The translations under genes and the position numbers were made by a program. Positions 45,015-55,574 of a DNA stretch of 64,000 bases are shown one piece after another. The notes under the pieces are model-generated. The model worked only from the letters and a program-made list of their open reading frames with translations. It had not been told where the DNA came from and ran no database searches. Location: positions 1 through 64,000 of the forward strand of contig NZ_CADEPK010000009.1 in NCBI RefSeq assembly GCF_902829255.1, written 5' to 3'. The stretch is from Metabacillus niabensis (lineage in GTDB: Bacteria; Bacillota; Bacilli; Bacillales; Bacillaceae). Each line of letters starts with the position of its first letter. Position 1 is the first letter of the stretch.

Positions 45015-45659
45015 CTACTTCACTACAATCTCCTCCTTGATCTTATCAAGAGATTTTTCTCCGATGCCGGAAACCTCTAATAAATCTTCAATTTTTGAAA
45101 AAGGTCCATTTTCTTCACGATAGGCAATGATCGAACTTGCTTTACTCGGCCCAATTCCAGGTAAAGTTTGCAATTCTTCTAGAGTTGCTAGATTAATATT
45201 AATTTTTTCATTCGTTCCTTCTTGGGTAGTTTTCTGCTCAGTTGGAAGAACATATGGATTTTCCTTAATTTCTCCTTTCCTTGGAATATAAATCACCATT
45301 CCATCCTCAAGTGGTGCAGCTAAATTCACCGCAAGTTCATCAGCCTCCTTAACAAGTCCACCCGCTTCATCAATCACATCATGAACTCTCGAGCCACTCT
45401 CCATCTCATATACACCTGGTGTTTGAACTGCTCCTTTTACATCAATAACTAAGGTCGTAGTCCTTTCACCGCTCACTTCTTCCTCGTCTTCTAATGTCTG
45501 TTCCATTTCCTCTAAAACAAACGAATCTTCCTCACCTTCTCTATTTAGCTCTTGATTTAACATTAAATTTTTTGCAAATAAATATATCAGTAAGGCTCCT
45601 AAAGGAATAAAAATTAGTACTTTTTTATTTGTTAATAAGTTTCCCACTTTTTTACACAT
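45015..45659 (-). CDS. comEA: Competence DNA receptor ComEA
   Basis: The 214-residue membrane-anchored protein has one N-terminal helix (about residues 13-29), an acidic linker and an SLBB domain (VIDVKGAVQTPGVYEM). Two C-terminal helix-hairpin-helix motifs (NLATLEELQTLPGIGPSKA, LLEVSGIGEKSLDKI) bind DNA. It delivers captured DNA to ComEC. A GTG at residue 5 is an alternative start with better spacing from AAGGATG. Confidence 0.93.
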   Translation of the reverse strand: MCKKVGNLLTNKKVLIFIPLGALLIYLFAKNLMLNQELNREGEEDSFVLEEMEQTLEDEEEVSGERTTTLVIDVKGAVQTPGVYEMESGSRVHDVIDEAGGLVKEADELAVNLAAPLEDGMVIYIPRKGEIKENPYVLPTEQKTTQEGTNEKININLATLEELQTLPGIGPSKASSIIAYREENGPFSKIEDLLEVSGIGEKSLDKIKEEIVVK

Positions 45660-45738
45660 CCTTATTATTTAATTCATAAAAATAAGTGAATGTTCATATT
45701 GTTTATGAGAGATATGCATTCTAAGGAGGGGATATACT

Positions 45739-46572
45739 TTGAATGTAGGTTTTATTGGAACAGGAAATATGGGAAGAATACTTATTGAGTCGTTTATTGA
45801 GTCGGGAGCAATTAGACCCTCATTCATTTATATGACGAATCGAACGATTGAAAAAGCACTTTTAATTAAAGAGATATATCAAGATGTGCATGTTTGTGAA
45901 ACTGCTGAGGAAGTAGTAAAGCAATCTGACTTAGTTTTTATCTGTGTAAAACCATTAGAGATTCACCCCCTTATAAAAGAACTTGATTATCTTTTATTAC
46001 CGAATAAATGCTTAATTTCAATTACAAGTCCTATACAAGTTGAGCAGCTAGAATCAGTAGTCAAATGCCAAGTCGCCCGTGTCATTCCAAGCATTACCAA
46101 CCGTGCATTTTCTGGTGTTTCATTAGTTTCTTATGGTAAATCATGTTATGAGGAAACCAAAAATAAAATTGATGAGCTTTTAAAAAAGATTTCAAAGCCT
46201 GTTCAAATTCGGAATGATGTAACAAGGGTATCATCGGATATTGTTAGCTGTGGGCCAGCCTTTTTTAGTTATTTGCTGCAAAGATTTGTTGATGGAGCTG
46301 TGGAAGAAACAGCGATTACTAAGGAGCAAGCAGTATTACTAGCTAGTGAAATGATTATTGGAATGGGAAAATTATTGGAATCAGATATGTACACACTTCC
46401 AACTCTTCAAAATAAAGTATGCGTAAAGGGTGGAGTTACCGGAAAAGGTATAGAGGTATTAGAAGAAGAGGTTGGAGATATGTTTAAAAGGATTTTCCAA
46501 GTAACACATGAAAAATACAACGAAGATATCGAAGAGGTCAACCTTCAATTCGAAAGTATCCCAAACAAATAA
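45739..46572 (+). CDS. comER: Late competence protein ComER (pyrroline-5-carboxylate reductase-like)
   Basis: The 277-residue protein resembles ProC, with the Rossmann start VGFIGTGNMGRIL and the conserved C-terminal region (GPAFFSYLL, GVTGKGIEVLEEE). It is divergent from comEA, exactly as comER in B. subtilis, and starts with TTG after AAGGAGGGG. Reductase activity in vivo is not established; in Bacillus cereus group strains a role in sporulation has been reported. Confidence 0.9.
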   Translation: MNVGFIGTGNMGRILIESFIESGAIRPSFIYMTNRTIEKALLIKEIYQDVHVCETAEEVVKQSDLVFICVKPLEIHPLIKELDYLLLPNKCLISITSPIQVEQLESVVKCQVARVIPSITNRAFSGVSLVSYGKSCYEETKNKIDELLKKISKPVQIRNDVTRVSSDIVSCGPAFFSYLLQRFVDGAVEETAITKEQAVLLASEMIIGMGKLLESDMYTLPTLQNKVCVKGGVTGKGIEVLEEEVGDMFKRIFQVTHEKYNEDIEEVNLQFESIPNK

Positions 46573-46668
46573 TTCAATGTTAATGTCTTTATTCCTGCAA
46601 TTAAATTGAAATTTTTTTAAAAATAATTGATGCGAAAAATTAGCTCTTGTTACCTTTGAAACAAATAG

Positions 46669-46785
46669 AGGGTGACTCAAAAGGTTCAGACCCCTCCAAC
46701 AAACACAGGTATATAGCAAACTAACCTGATCATTAGTCTATATATTGTGCTTGAGGGGTCTGAACCTTTGGTTTTGAGTCACCCT
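46669..46785. repeat. 117-bp imperfect palindrome between convergent comER and yqeM
   Basis: The left arm AGGGTGACTCAAAAGGTTC (from 46,669) pairs with the right arm GAACCTTTGGTTTTGAGTC plus ACCCT (to 46,785). GACCCCTC pairs with GAGGGGTC, and inner TATATAG pairs with CTATATA. The whole folds into one long hairpin with a small loop. The terminal inverted repeats and size resemble a miniature non-autonomous element, while the position suits a bidirectional terminator. I see no obvious target-site duplication. Confidence 0.7.
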
Positions 46786-46799
46786 TTTACTTAATAAAT

Positions 46800-47546
46800 T
46801 CACTTTTTTCGCGCAACAAAAAAGATTCGTTCAGATGTTTCAGATGGAGTATTATCTATATTAAAATCCGCACAAATAGTCAAAATATCAAAAGAGGCTT
46901 CTTTAAGCCAGTTAGAATAATCTGTTATGGAAAAGGTACGTTGTCTATGAAGTTCATCGTAGCGTTCATAATACCCATTTTGTAAAACAAAAAATGTTAA
47001 ATCATGTTCAACAGTATTTGGTTTATCACCATTATATGACTTCCAAATATAACTGATATCTTCATCCTGCTCAGCAAATGTCGCACCAGCAAAAATTTCA
47101 TTTATTTTAAAAATTGAATGAACATCAAATATAAAGAGACCACCAGGTTTTAATTGTTGATTCACCGCATGGAATGTTGATTTAACATCCTTTTCATTCT
47201 CCAAATAATTTAATGAGTCACAACATATTGTCACAACATCGAATGGTTGTGTAAAGCCTGCAAGCTCTCTCATGTCCTGCTGCAATAAACGCACCTGTAC
47301 ATTCGCTTCATTACATTTTGCCTGTGCGACAGTCAGCATATCCTCACTTAAATCGACACCTGTTACATCAAATTGTTTTGCTGCTAAACGAATAGTCACC
47401 GCACCAGTCCCACAACCAACATCTAAAATTTCCTTTGCATGAGGGAGATAGTTACTGATTGATGCACTAATAAGATCAACCCATTCATCATAAGGAGCAT
47501 CACTCATGAGCTGATCATAAAGATAAGCAAATCCTTGATAAATCAT
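46800..47546 (-). CDS. yqeM: Class I SAM-dependent methyltransferase YqeM
   Basis: The 248-residue methyltransferase has ILDVGCGTGAVTIRLA (SAM binding), GVDLSEDML and FDVVTICCDSLNYL. It is the conserved YqeM of the nadD-yqeK-rsfS-yqeM operon, overlapping rsfS by 4 bp. The substrate is unknown. Confidence 0.92.
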   Translation of the reverse strand: MIYQGFAYLYDQLMSDAPYDEWVDLISASISNYLPHAKEILDVGCGTGAVTIRLAAKQFDVTGVDLSEDMLTVAQAKCNEANVQVRLLQQDMRELAGFTQPFDVVTICCDSLNYLENEKDVKSTFHAVNQQLKPGGLFIFDVHSIFKINEIFAGATFAEQDEDISYIWKSYNGDKPNTVEHDLTFFVLQNGYYERYDELHRQRTFSITDYSNWLKEASFDILTICADFNIDNTPSETSERIFFVARKK

Positions 47547-47899
47547 TGATTTAGCTCACTTGTTAAATCTTCAGTTGGAGCATCTCCCCATAAACGTTCA
47601 AGGTTATAGTAACTTCTCTCATCCTTATGAAAAATATGAGCTACAACATCACCAAGGTCAATTAATACCCATCTAGCTTCATCAAAACCTTCTAGTCGAT
47701 TTACATGTATATTTCTTTCAGCTGCTTGTTCCTTCACTTCTCTTGCTATCGCTTGCACTTGTTTATCAGAATTCCCATGACAAATGAGAAAATAATCGGC
47801 GATTAGTGATATTCCTTTCATATTTAGTGCGATTAAGTCTTCAGCTCGCTTACTATCTGCTGCTTTAGCTACGATTGTTAATATTTCTCTTCCATTCAT
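47543..47899 (-). CDS. rsfS: Ribosome silencing factor RsfS
   Basis: The 118-residue RsfS (YqeL) binds uL14 on the 50S subunit and blocks subunit joining in nutrient limitation. Motifs are ADYFLICHGNSDKQVQAIA and WVLIDLGDVVAHIFHKDERSYYNLERLWGDA (first 20 residues of which are diagnostic). It overlaps yqeK by one base and yqeM by 4. Confidence 0.95.
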   Translation of the reverse strand: MNGREILTIVAKAADSKRAEDLIALNMKGISLIADYFLICHGNSDKQVQAIAREVKEQAAERNIHVNRLEGFDEARWVLIDLGDVVAHIFHKDERSYYNLERLWGDAPTEDLTSELNQ

Positions 47900-48471
47900 T
47901 AACTTGCACTTCCTCCTTTTAATACTAAGAAATTATATGTTTCAATTGTATCTGGATAAATGGTTTGATTCTTTTTCAATAAAAAAACAATTGTATTTTG
48001 AATAGCTTTAACTAATGCCTGATCCAAATTATGTTTTGCGATATCACGTACTTCTTCAACTCCAGGAAATTGTCTACCTGGTTCTATATAGTCTGCCACA
48101 TAAATTATTTTTTCTAACAACGCCATATTTGGTCGCCCAGATGTATGATATTTAATTGCCGAAAGTATGTCTTCATCATGAATTCCAACTTCTTTTTCCA
48201 CTAAATAGGCTCCAACTGGTGCATGCCAAAGTTCACTGTTATGCTCAAGAAGGATATTCGGCATTTTTTGTTCTTTGATTATATTCTTCATTTCATCCTT
48301 TGGACGAAATTTAGCATAATCATGAAAGATTGCAGCTATTTCTGCCTTCTTAACATCTTCTCCATATAAATCAGCTAGTTCTATAGCTGTTTCCATTACA
48401 CCTAATGTGTGAATGTATCTACGCTCTGTCAGTTGTTCAGATACAATTTTTAGCGCCACTTCACGTTCCAT
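47899..48471 (-). CDS. yqeK: HD-domain diadenosine tetraphosphate hydrolase YqeK
   Basis: The 190-residue HD-superfamily protein has [19 protein letters not shown] and [11 protein letters not shown], which supply the metal ligands. The family includes symmetric Ap4A hydrolases of Gram-positive bacteria. It overlaps nadD by 11 bp, an arrangement conserved in Firmicutes. Confidence 0.94.
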   Translation of the reverse strand: MEREVALKIVSEQLTERRYIHTLGVMETAIELADLYGEDVKKAEIAAIFHDYAKFRPKDEMKNIIKEQKMPNILLEHNSELWHAPVGAYLVEKEVGIHDEDILSAIKYHTSGRPNMALLEKIIYVADYIEPGRQFPGVEEVRDIAKHNLDQALVKAIQNTIVFLLKKNQTIYPDTIETYNFLVLKGGSAS

Positions 48472-49033
48472 ATAAATGATTCTCCTCTATATATCTTTTT
48501 ACTTCTTCTGGTAGAAGATAAGCTGTATTTTTATTTAATCTCAGCTTTTCCCTTAATAAAGAAGATGAAATATCAAACTGTGGAACTTCCACTTCTATGA
48601 TCGGGTATTTCGTTTCCATAAGATAGCCAGGACGTTTTACTCCTACAAATGTTACAAGCTTAACAACCTCTTCGACTCGATACCATTTAGGTAAATATTC
48701 AATCATATCCGCTCCAATGATAAAATAAAAAGAATACGTTGGAAATTTTTCACACAAAATTTTTAATGTTTCATATGTATAGGATGGTCCCTCGCGTAGT
48801 AATTCAATTGTTTCAATATGAAATTGCTCATGCGAATTTACTGCTAGCTTAAGCATATTAAAACGATGTTCACTTGTCGTAAATTTTTTATCTTGTTTAT
48901 GAGGGGGGATTTGATTTGGCATGAACCAAATTTCATCTAATTGAAGCTCAGTTAATACTTCACTTGCAATTAGCAGATGACCAAAATGTGGCGGATCAAA
49001 TGTACCGCCAAGTATCCCTATTTTCTTTGTCAT
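48461..49033 (-). CDS. nadD: Nicotinate-nucleotide adenylyltransferase NadD
   Basis: The 190-residue enzyme makes deamido-NAD. It begins [20 protein letters not shown], with the nucleotidyltransferase HxGH-type motif (HFGH), and has [10 protein letters not shown] near the end. The start at 49033 follows GGGAGGG; an in-frame Met 27 codons upstream has no support. Confidence 0.95.
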   Translation of the reverse strand: MTKKIGILGGTFDPPHFGHLLIASEVLTELQLDEIWFMPNQIPPHKQDKKFTTSEHRFNMLKLAVNSHEQFHIETIELLREGPSYTYETLKILCEKFPTYSFYFIIGADMIEYLPKWYRVEEVVKLVTFVGVKRPGYLMETKYPIIEVEVPQFDISSSLLREKLRLNKNTAYLLPEEVKRYIEENHLYGT

Positions 49034-49052
49034 ATTGCCCTCCCATATATCA

Positions 49053-49343
49053 TTATGGTAGTTGAATTTGCTTATTTTCTTTTGATTCTTTATATAACAC
49101 AATCGTATTTCCAATTATTTGAACAACTTCAGCACCTGTTCCCTTTACTAGTTGCTCAGCTACAGTATCCTTATCTTCCTCACAATTTTGGAGTATAGAT
49201 ATTTTAAATAACTCACGAGCTTCTAATGCATCAGAAATTTGCTTAATCATATTTTCATTTACTCCACCCTTTCCAACTTGAAAGATTGGGTTTAAATGAT
49301 GAGCCTCTGCTCGTAAAAATCGTTTTTGCTTGCCAGTTAACAT
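49053..49343 (-). CDS. yhbY: CRS1-YhbY domain RNA-binding protein (YqeI)
   Basis: The 96-residue protein has [20 protein letters not shown] and [11 protein letters not shown], the conserved YhbY RNA-binding fold, linked to large-subunit assembly. It overlaps aroE by 7 bp. Confidence 0.93.
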   Translation of the reverse strand: MLTGKQKRFLRAEAHHLNPIFQVGKGGVNENMIKQISDALEARELFKISILQNCEEDKDTVAEQLVKGTGAEVVQIIGNTIVLYKESKENKQIQLP

Positions 49344-50179
49344 GATTTCCCTCCTAATTTTTTGTACACGATATCAGTCATTTCATTTATTGGTGGAGTT
49401 TGCCCTGTCCATAAGGAAAAAGCAATTGCAGCTTGATGAACAAACATGCCGACACCATTATGTATTGTTAATTGAGATTGTTCTGCTTCCTTTAATAAAG
49501 CCGTTTTAATTGGGTTATAAACAATATCACTTACGATTGCAGATTTCTTTGCATTTTTCAAAGAAAGTGGTTTTTCATCAATATTCGGATGAAGTCCGAC
49601 TGCGGTTGTCTGAATGATAATATCATACTTTTCTAGCTTAAGCTCTGCTTCTTCTAAAGTAATTGCCATGCTGTTGTTATCGAAAGGACAGTTGTTAATT
49701 AAATCTTCTGCTTTCGTTATCGTCCGATTTGCTATATCTAAATTGATACACCCATTATATGCAAGCGTATAATATATGCCCTTCGCCGCTCCACCTGCAC
49801 CGATAATTAACATGTTATATTCATTAATTGGCCTTTCTAATAGCCCTAATAACGATTGCATATAGCCATTTCCATCTGTATTATATCCAATTAATTTACC
49901 ATCATCATTTACAACTGTATTAACTGCACCGGCAATTCTCGCTGTTTCATCCAACTCGTCTAAGTAAGGAATAATTGCTACTTTATGAGGAATTGTAACA
50001 TTATAGCCCTTAACCCCTAACAATTTCAATGAATTAACAGCATCACTAAGTTGCTCTTTTTCTATATGAAAAGCATGATAATGGCTATCTATTTTCAAAA
50101 CATGAAAAGCATGATTATGGATATCTGGTGACATAGAATGACTAATTGGACATCCAATTACACCATATAAATTCCCCAT
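49337..50179 (-). CDS. aroE: Shikimate dehydrogenase
   Basis: The 280-residue enzyme reduces 3-dehydroshikimate to shikimate with NADPH. It has the shikimate site GCPISHSMSPDIHN and NVTIPHK (catalytic Lys), NTDGNG, and the nucleotide-binding IIGAGGAAKGIYY. Position between yqeH and yhbY is as in B. subtilis. Confidence 0.95.
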   Translation of the reverse strand: MGNLYGVIGCPISHSMSPDIHNHAFHVLKIDSHYHAFHIEKEQLSDAVNSLKLLGVKGYNVTIPHKVAIIPYLDELDETARIAGAVNTVVNDDGKLIGYNTDGNGYMQSLLGLLERPINEYNMLIIGAGGAAKGIYYTLAYNGCINLDIANRTITKAEDLINNCPFDNNSMAITLEEAELKLEKYDIIIQTTAVGLHPNIDEKPLSLKNAKKSAIVSDIVYNPIKTALLKEAEQSQLTIHNGVGMFVHQAAIAFSLWTGQTPPINEMTDIVYKKLGGKSC

Positions 50180-50193
50180 TCTGTTCCCCCCAC

Positions 50194-51300
50194 TTAAATT
50201 AACGATTTTCTCAACGTAACATTTACACCTTGGGGTGCATAGGCAATAATCGTTTTCCCCGGATTATTGACCGTTACCCATCCTAACCCTGAAAAGACAA
50301 TATCTGTTTTCCCCTCACTAATTGTAAATTCGTGTGGGATTAATTTTGGAAATGTATCAACATTCTCTTTCCTAGGTGGTGTTAATAATTCTCCAATATG
50401 TTTTTCATATAGAGCTTGGGCATTTTCCATTTTTGTTCGGTGGATCGTAATCTCATTTGGAATGTAGCACACAAAAGATTCTCTCCCACCCTTTACATAA
50501 TCAAATCTTGCCAACCCACCTAAATAGAGCGTTTGTTTTTCATTTAATTGAAATACTTTCGGCTTCAGCTCTTTTTTTGGACTTAGGAGCTTTAAATCAC
50601 GCTTATCAACAAAATGAGCCATCTGATGATGGTTAATGATTCCTGGTGTATCATAAAGCGATGCACCATTATCAAGAGGAATCTCAATCAGATCTAAAGT
50701 AGTTCCAGGATAATATGATGTTGTAATCACGTCCTGAACATCTGCAACTTCTTTTATCATCCGATTAATAAAGGTTGATTTACCAACATTTGTGCAGCCT
50801 ACTACATAAACATCTTGTCCATTTCTATATTTTTCAATTAGTTCAGCAGCCTCTCTAATCCCATGGCCTCTTGCTGAACTAACTAAACAGACATCAATAG
50901 GCATTAAACCTAATTCCTTAGCCTCTCGTTTCATCCAATTTATTAGCTTTTGATGCTTAACTGATTTAGGTAGTATATCACTTTTATTGCCGACTAAAAG
51001 AATTGGATTTCCTCCGACAAATCGTTGAATTCCTTGTAACCAGCTACCGCTAAAGTCGAAAATATCAACAATCTTAACAATTAGACCCTTAGATTCACCA
51101 ATTCCATGTAATATTTTAAGAAAATCATCATCTGTAAGTGATACATCTTGAATTTCGTTATAATTTTTCAAACGAAAACATCTTTGACAAATTATATCTT
51201 CTTTTTCTATAGCACTTTCAGGAGCATATCCTAACTTTTCCGGATCCTCGGTTTGGATCGTTACTCCACATCCAATGCATGAAATTTTTTCTTCTGACAC
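50194..51300 (-). CDS. yqeH: Ribosome biogenesis GTPase YqeH
   Basis: The 368-residue circularly permuted GTPase begins with a zinc finger (CIGCGVTIQ and CQRCF). The G motifs follow in permuted order: NKSD (G4), then GCTNVGKST (G1), then DTPGI (G3). It is needed for 30S assembly in B. subtilis. The GTG start follows GGAGGAATAAAATC, and the gene is 4 bp after yqeG. Confidence 0.95.
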   Translation of the reverse strand: MSEEKISCIGCGVTIQTEDPEKLGYAPESAIEKEDIICQRCFRLKNYNEIQDVSLTDDDFLKILHGIGESKGLIVKIVDIFDFSGSWLQGIQRFVGGNPILLVGNKSDILPKSVKHQKLINWMKREAKELGLMPIDVCLVSSARGHGIREAAELIEKYRNGQDVYVVGCTNVGKSTFINRMIKEVADVQDVITTSYYPGTTLDLIEIPLDNGASLYDTPGIINHHQMAHFVDKRDLKLLSPKKELKPKVFQLNEKQTLYLGGLARFDYVKGGRESFVCYIPNEITIHRTKMENAQALYEKHIGELLTPPRKENVDTFPKLIPHEFTISEGKTDIVFSGLGWVTVNNPGKTIIAYAPQGVNVTLRKSLI

Positions 51301-51304
51301 GATT

Positions 51305-51820
51305 TTATTCCTCCCACTGAATCATTCCTTTTCGTTTTAGACTTTGCATGATTCTACGTTCAATTTTTCGGTTTATTCTCGTGAAAAATCCATCGGTTGA
51401 TGCTACTGGGACAACTAAGATTGTTTGAAAGCCGTTACGATTCCCACCTAGTACATCAGTTAAAAGTTGATCACCAATGACGACAACCTCTTCCTTTTTT
51501 AAGTTCATCCCTTTAATTGCTTTTAAAAAGGCCTTTCCCATAGGTTTTCTCGCCTTGTATATAAACTTAATATCTAACGGATCAGAGAAATCTTTTACTC
51601 GTTTTTCGTTATTATTAGATACGATCGTTATATCCATCCCGTTTTCTTTTACTTCTTTGAACCACTCAATTAATTGTGGCGTTGCATTCGGTCGGTCCCA
51701 CTCAACTAAAGTGTTGTCTAAATCTGTAATAATTCCTTTAATTCCTTGTTCTTTTAATTTCTTAGGTGATATATGAAAAATACTTTTAACATACTCACCT
51801 GGTAAAAATAAACGTAGCAT
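51305..51820 (-). CDS. yqeG: HAD-superfamily phosphatase YqeG
   Basis: The 171-residue HAD phosphatase (subfamily IIIA) has TDLDNTLVEWD (nucleophile Asp), IVSNNN, and VVIGDQLLTDVLGGN. It begins MLRLFLPGEYVKSIF. The ATG at 51820 follows GAGGTG; the in-frame GTG at 51832 is part of that signal. It heads the yqeGH-aroE-yhbY-nadD-yqeK-rsfS-yqeM operon. Confidence 0.93.
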   Translation of the reverse strand: MLRLFLPGEYVKSIFHISPKKLKEQGIKGIITDLDNTLVEWDRPNATPQLIEWFKEVKENGMDITIVSNNNEKRVKDFSDPLDIKFIYKARKPMGKAFLKAIKGMNLKKEEVVVIGDQLLTDVLGGNRNGFQTILVVPVASTDGFFTRINRKIERRIMQSLKRKGMIQWEE

Positions 51821-51966
51821 GAGTTTTAACACCTCAACATTCTTATTTTGCCAACTTACATCATAACTAAATTATCGCATACTTTCAAAAGAAACTTATA
51901 TAGTATGCAAACTGTCTACGAATAATTAAAAAAACTTTTCGACAAATTCTGATCCTCTTCAACAGT

Positions 51967-52065
51967 TGTGGATAATATTATACACATTATTCCCCTTGTC
52001 ACAACTGTTTTTTTTGACTTTACAAACAACCTACCCACAACTTATCCACTATTCACTGTGGATAA
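51967..52065 (+). promoter_or_regulatory. DnaA-box cluster upstream of sda
   Basis: Three perfect DnaA boxes occur: TGTGGATAA at 51967-51975, TTATACACA at 51978-51986 and TGTGGATAA at 52057-52065. A near match TTATCCACT is at 52042-52050. DnaA activates sda directly in B. subtilis, linking replication initiation to the sporulation block, and the same layout is present here. Confidence 0.9.
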
Positions 52066-52067
52066 GA

Positions 52068-52102
52068 GAACGGTTGTTCTGTATGGTTATTCATGTTAGA
52101 TT
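52068..52102 (+). promoter_or_regulatory. Candidate sda promoter with overlapping SOS-like palindrome
   Basis: TTGTTC (52074-52079) and TAGATT (52097-52102) are separated by 17 bp and form a plausible vegetative promoter. The -35 overlaps GAACGGTTGTTC (52068-52079), which has the GAAC-N4-GTTC form of a Bacillus LexA operator with one central mismatch to the consensus. LexA binding is inference. Confidence 0.5.
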
Positions 52103-52185
52103 AATAGCAACAAGAGAAAAACAGATGAATTATTTAACCGGAAAAAAGTTAGGAGGTGGAGAGCCAAAATAGTTGGCCAACAACC

Positions 52186-52326
52186 ATGCGTAAACTTTCT
52201 GACGAATTATTAATCGAGTCTTATTATAAAGCAACGGAAATGAAGCTTAATGATGATTTTATAGAACTAATTAAGAATGAGATTAAACGCCGTTCACTAG
52301 GGCATCTTTTAAAAGCTTCATCATAA
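52186..52326 (+). CDS. sda: Sporulation checkpoint inhibitor Sda
   Basis: The 46-residue helical-hairpin protein [19 protein letters not shown]… ends HLLKASS and is nearly identical to B. subtilis Sda. It inhibits the sporulation kinase KinA when replication is perturbed. A strong AGGAGGTGG lies 27 bases before the ATG. Spacing to this ATG is long, but no other in-frame start exists between them. It is preceded by DnaA boxes. Confidence 0.95.
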   Translation: MRKLSDELLIESYYKATEMKLNDDFIELIKNEIKRRSLGHLLKASS

Positions 52327-52369
52327 CATGTAAGGAGCTTCTGTACAACAGAATTTGTTTTCAAAGCAG

Positions 52370-52780
52370 CTATTTACTAATGACAATTGACAGTTTATAG
52401 TTTACATATTTATTTAGCCCTTTTAAAAATTCATCCAATTGTTCATTTGAAGGAAATTTACATTCGAGAAGGTAACAGCTATCTCCGCCAATTTTATAAT
52501 TATTAATTACATACTTCTCATGTTCTTTTAAATATGTATGATATGGATCATGGACTGCACTTTTTGTATAAATATGAATAAATGCATGAATAATCAGTCC
52601 AAGTTTTATGTGATTGACCTTAATTGTATACCCCTCAATGATTCCGTTATCCTCTAATTTTGCTACTCGAGCTGAAGTCGCTTGTCCTGTTAAATGGACT
52701 TTTTCACCCAATTCTTTCATTTTAATACGACTGTTCTTTGATAGTTCTTCGATAATTCGTAAATCAGTGTGATCTAACAT
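52370..52780 (-). CDS. Lrp/AsnC-family transcriptional regulator
   Basis: The 136-residue protein begins LDHTDLRIIEELSKNSRIKM with a helix-turn-helix (MKELGEKVHLTGQATSARVAKLEDNGII), whose key part is GQATSARVAKLE, followed by a RAM-like ligand domain. It is divergent from a metallo-hydrolase gene with about 115 bp between. Lrp-type regulators often control the adjacent divergent gene, so a regulator-target relation is plausible. The ligand is unknown. Confidence 0.85.
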   Translation of the reverse strand: MLDHTDLRIIEELSKNSRIKMKELGEKVHLTGQATSARVAKLEDNGIIEGYTIKVNHIKLGLIIHAFIHIYTKSAVHDPYHTYLKEHEKYVINNYKIGGDSCYLLECKFPSNEQLDEFLKGLNKYVNYKLSIVISK

Positions 52781-52896
52781 GATAAACTCCTTTCATTAAT
52801 CAAGTTAAATGCAAAAAAGACTTGATTTGATCTATGTATCTCGTAATTGGTCCTAGTATAAACTATACGTAGTTCAAAGAAAAGGAGTACATGAAA

Positions 52897-53661
52897 ATGA
52901 AAATACAACTCATTCGAAATGCAACACTTGTTGTCCAATATGCAAATAAAAAATTTTTAATTGATCCATTTTTAGCTGAGAAGGGAGCCTATCCAGCGTT
53001 TCCTAATTCTTTAAGACAGGATCAGAGAAATCCTTTAGTACAGTTACCAATGCCCACTAACAAAATTATTGATCAGGTAGATGCTGTCATTGTTACTCAT
53101 TTGCATTTAGATCACTGGGATGAAGTTGCCAAAGAGGTGCTGCCAAAGGAAATCAAAATGTTCGTCCAAAATGATGATGATGCTAAAGAAATACAAAATG
53201 CTGGTTTTCACAATGTAGAGGTTCTAGAAGAAAATACTGTTTTCGAAGGAATTCATTTAACGAAAACAAAGGGTGAGCATGGTAGAGGAGATATCTTAAA
53301 ATTAGCTGGTCTTGTGTGTGGCATTGTCTTTCGTCATCAAAGCGAAAAAACGCTATACGTTGCTGGAGATACTGTTTGGTATGATGGTGTTCAAGATGTA
53401 ATCGAAACATATCATCCAGATATAATTGTTGTTAATGGTGGAGATAATCAATTCCTCGAAGGAGGTTCACTCGTAATGGGCAAAGATGATATTTATGAAG
53501 TGTGTAAAGCTGCACCTCATGCAAAAATCATTTCTGTTCATATGGAAGCTGTTAACCATTGGACATTATCAAGAAATGAATTAAAAGGCTTTATAATAGA
53601 AAAAGGAATCTCGTCAAATGTGTTAGTACCTGATGACGGAGACTCTTATCTTTTTGAATGA
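52897..53661 (+). CDS. Metallo-beta-lactamase-fold hydrolase (UlaG-like)
   Basis: The 254-residue protein has THLHLDHWD, the metal-binding HxHxDH motif, plus GEHGRGD, AGDTVWYD and a late VHMEAVNHW with further ligands. It lacks a signal peptide and is likely cytoplasmic. The family includes hydrolases of the UlaG type; the substrate is not deducible. The start at 52897 is preferred to 52891 because AAAGGAG is better spaced. It is divergent from the Lrp-type gene. Confidence 0.8.
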   Translation: MKIQLIRNATLVVQYANKKFLIDPFLAEKGAYPAFPNSLRQDQRNPLVQLPMPTNKIIDQVDAVIVTHLHLDHWDEVAKEVLPKEIKMFVQNDDDAKEIQNAGFHNVEVLEENTVFEGIHLTKTKGEHGRGDILKLAGLVCGIVFRHQSEKTLYVAGDTVWYDGVQDVIETYHPDIIVVNGGDNQFLEGGSLVMGKDDIYEVCKAAPHAKIISVHMEAVNHWTLSRNELKGFIIEKGISSNVLVPDDGDSYLFE

Positions 53662-53714
53662 AGAATTCGAGAGAAAGTTAGCTTCCTATCTTACCTAGCC
53701 TTCATATTTTATTG

Positions 53715-53758
53715 AATAGAAGCGCCTCACAAAATAAGTGTGGCACTTCTATTTTTTT
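53715..53758. terminator. Bidirectional terminator between the hydrolase and the GH1 gene
   Basis: Imperfect stem TAGAAG(C)GCC-CAC / GTG-GGC(A)CTTCTA followed by TTTTTTT, between convergent genes. Confidence 0.75.
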
Positions 53759-53769
53759 ACCCTTTTCAC

Positions 53770-55544
<1,775 letters not shown>

Positions 55545-55569
55545 AAACTGGTCTCTTTAAGACCAGTTT
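55545..55569 (-). terminator. Terminator after the RpiR-type regulator gene
   Basis: Perfect stem AAACTGGTCT / AGACCAGTTT followed by ATTTTG on the minus strand. Confidence 0.8.
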
Positions 55570-55574
55570 GAAGG

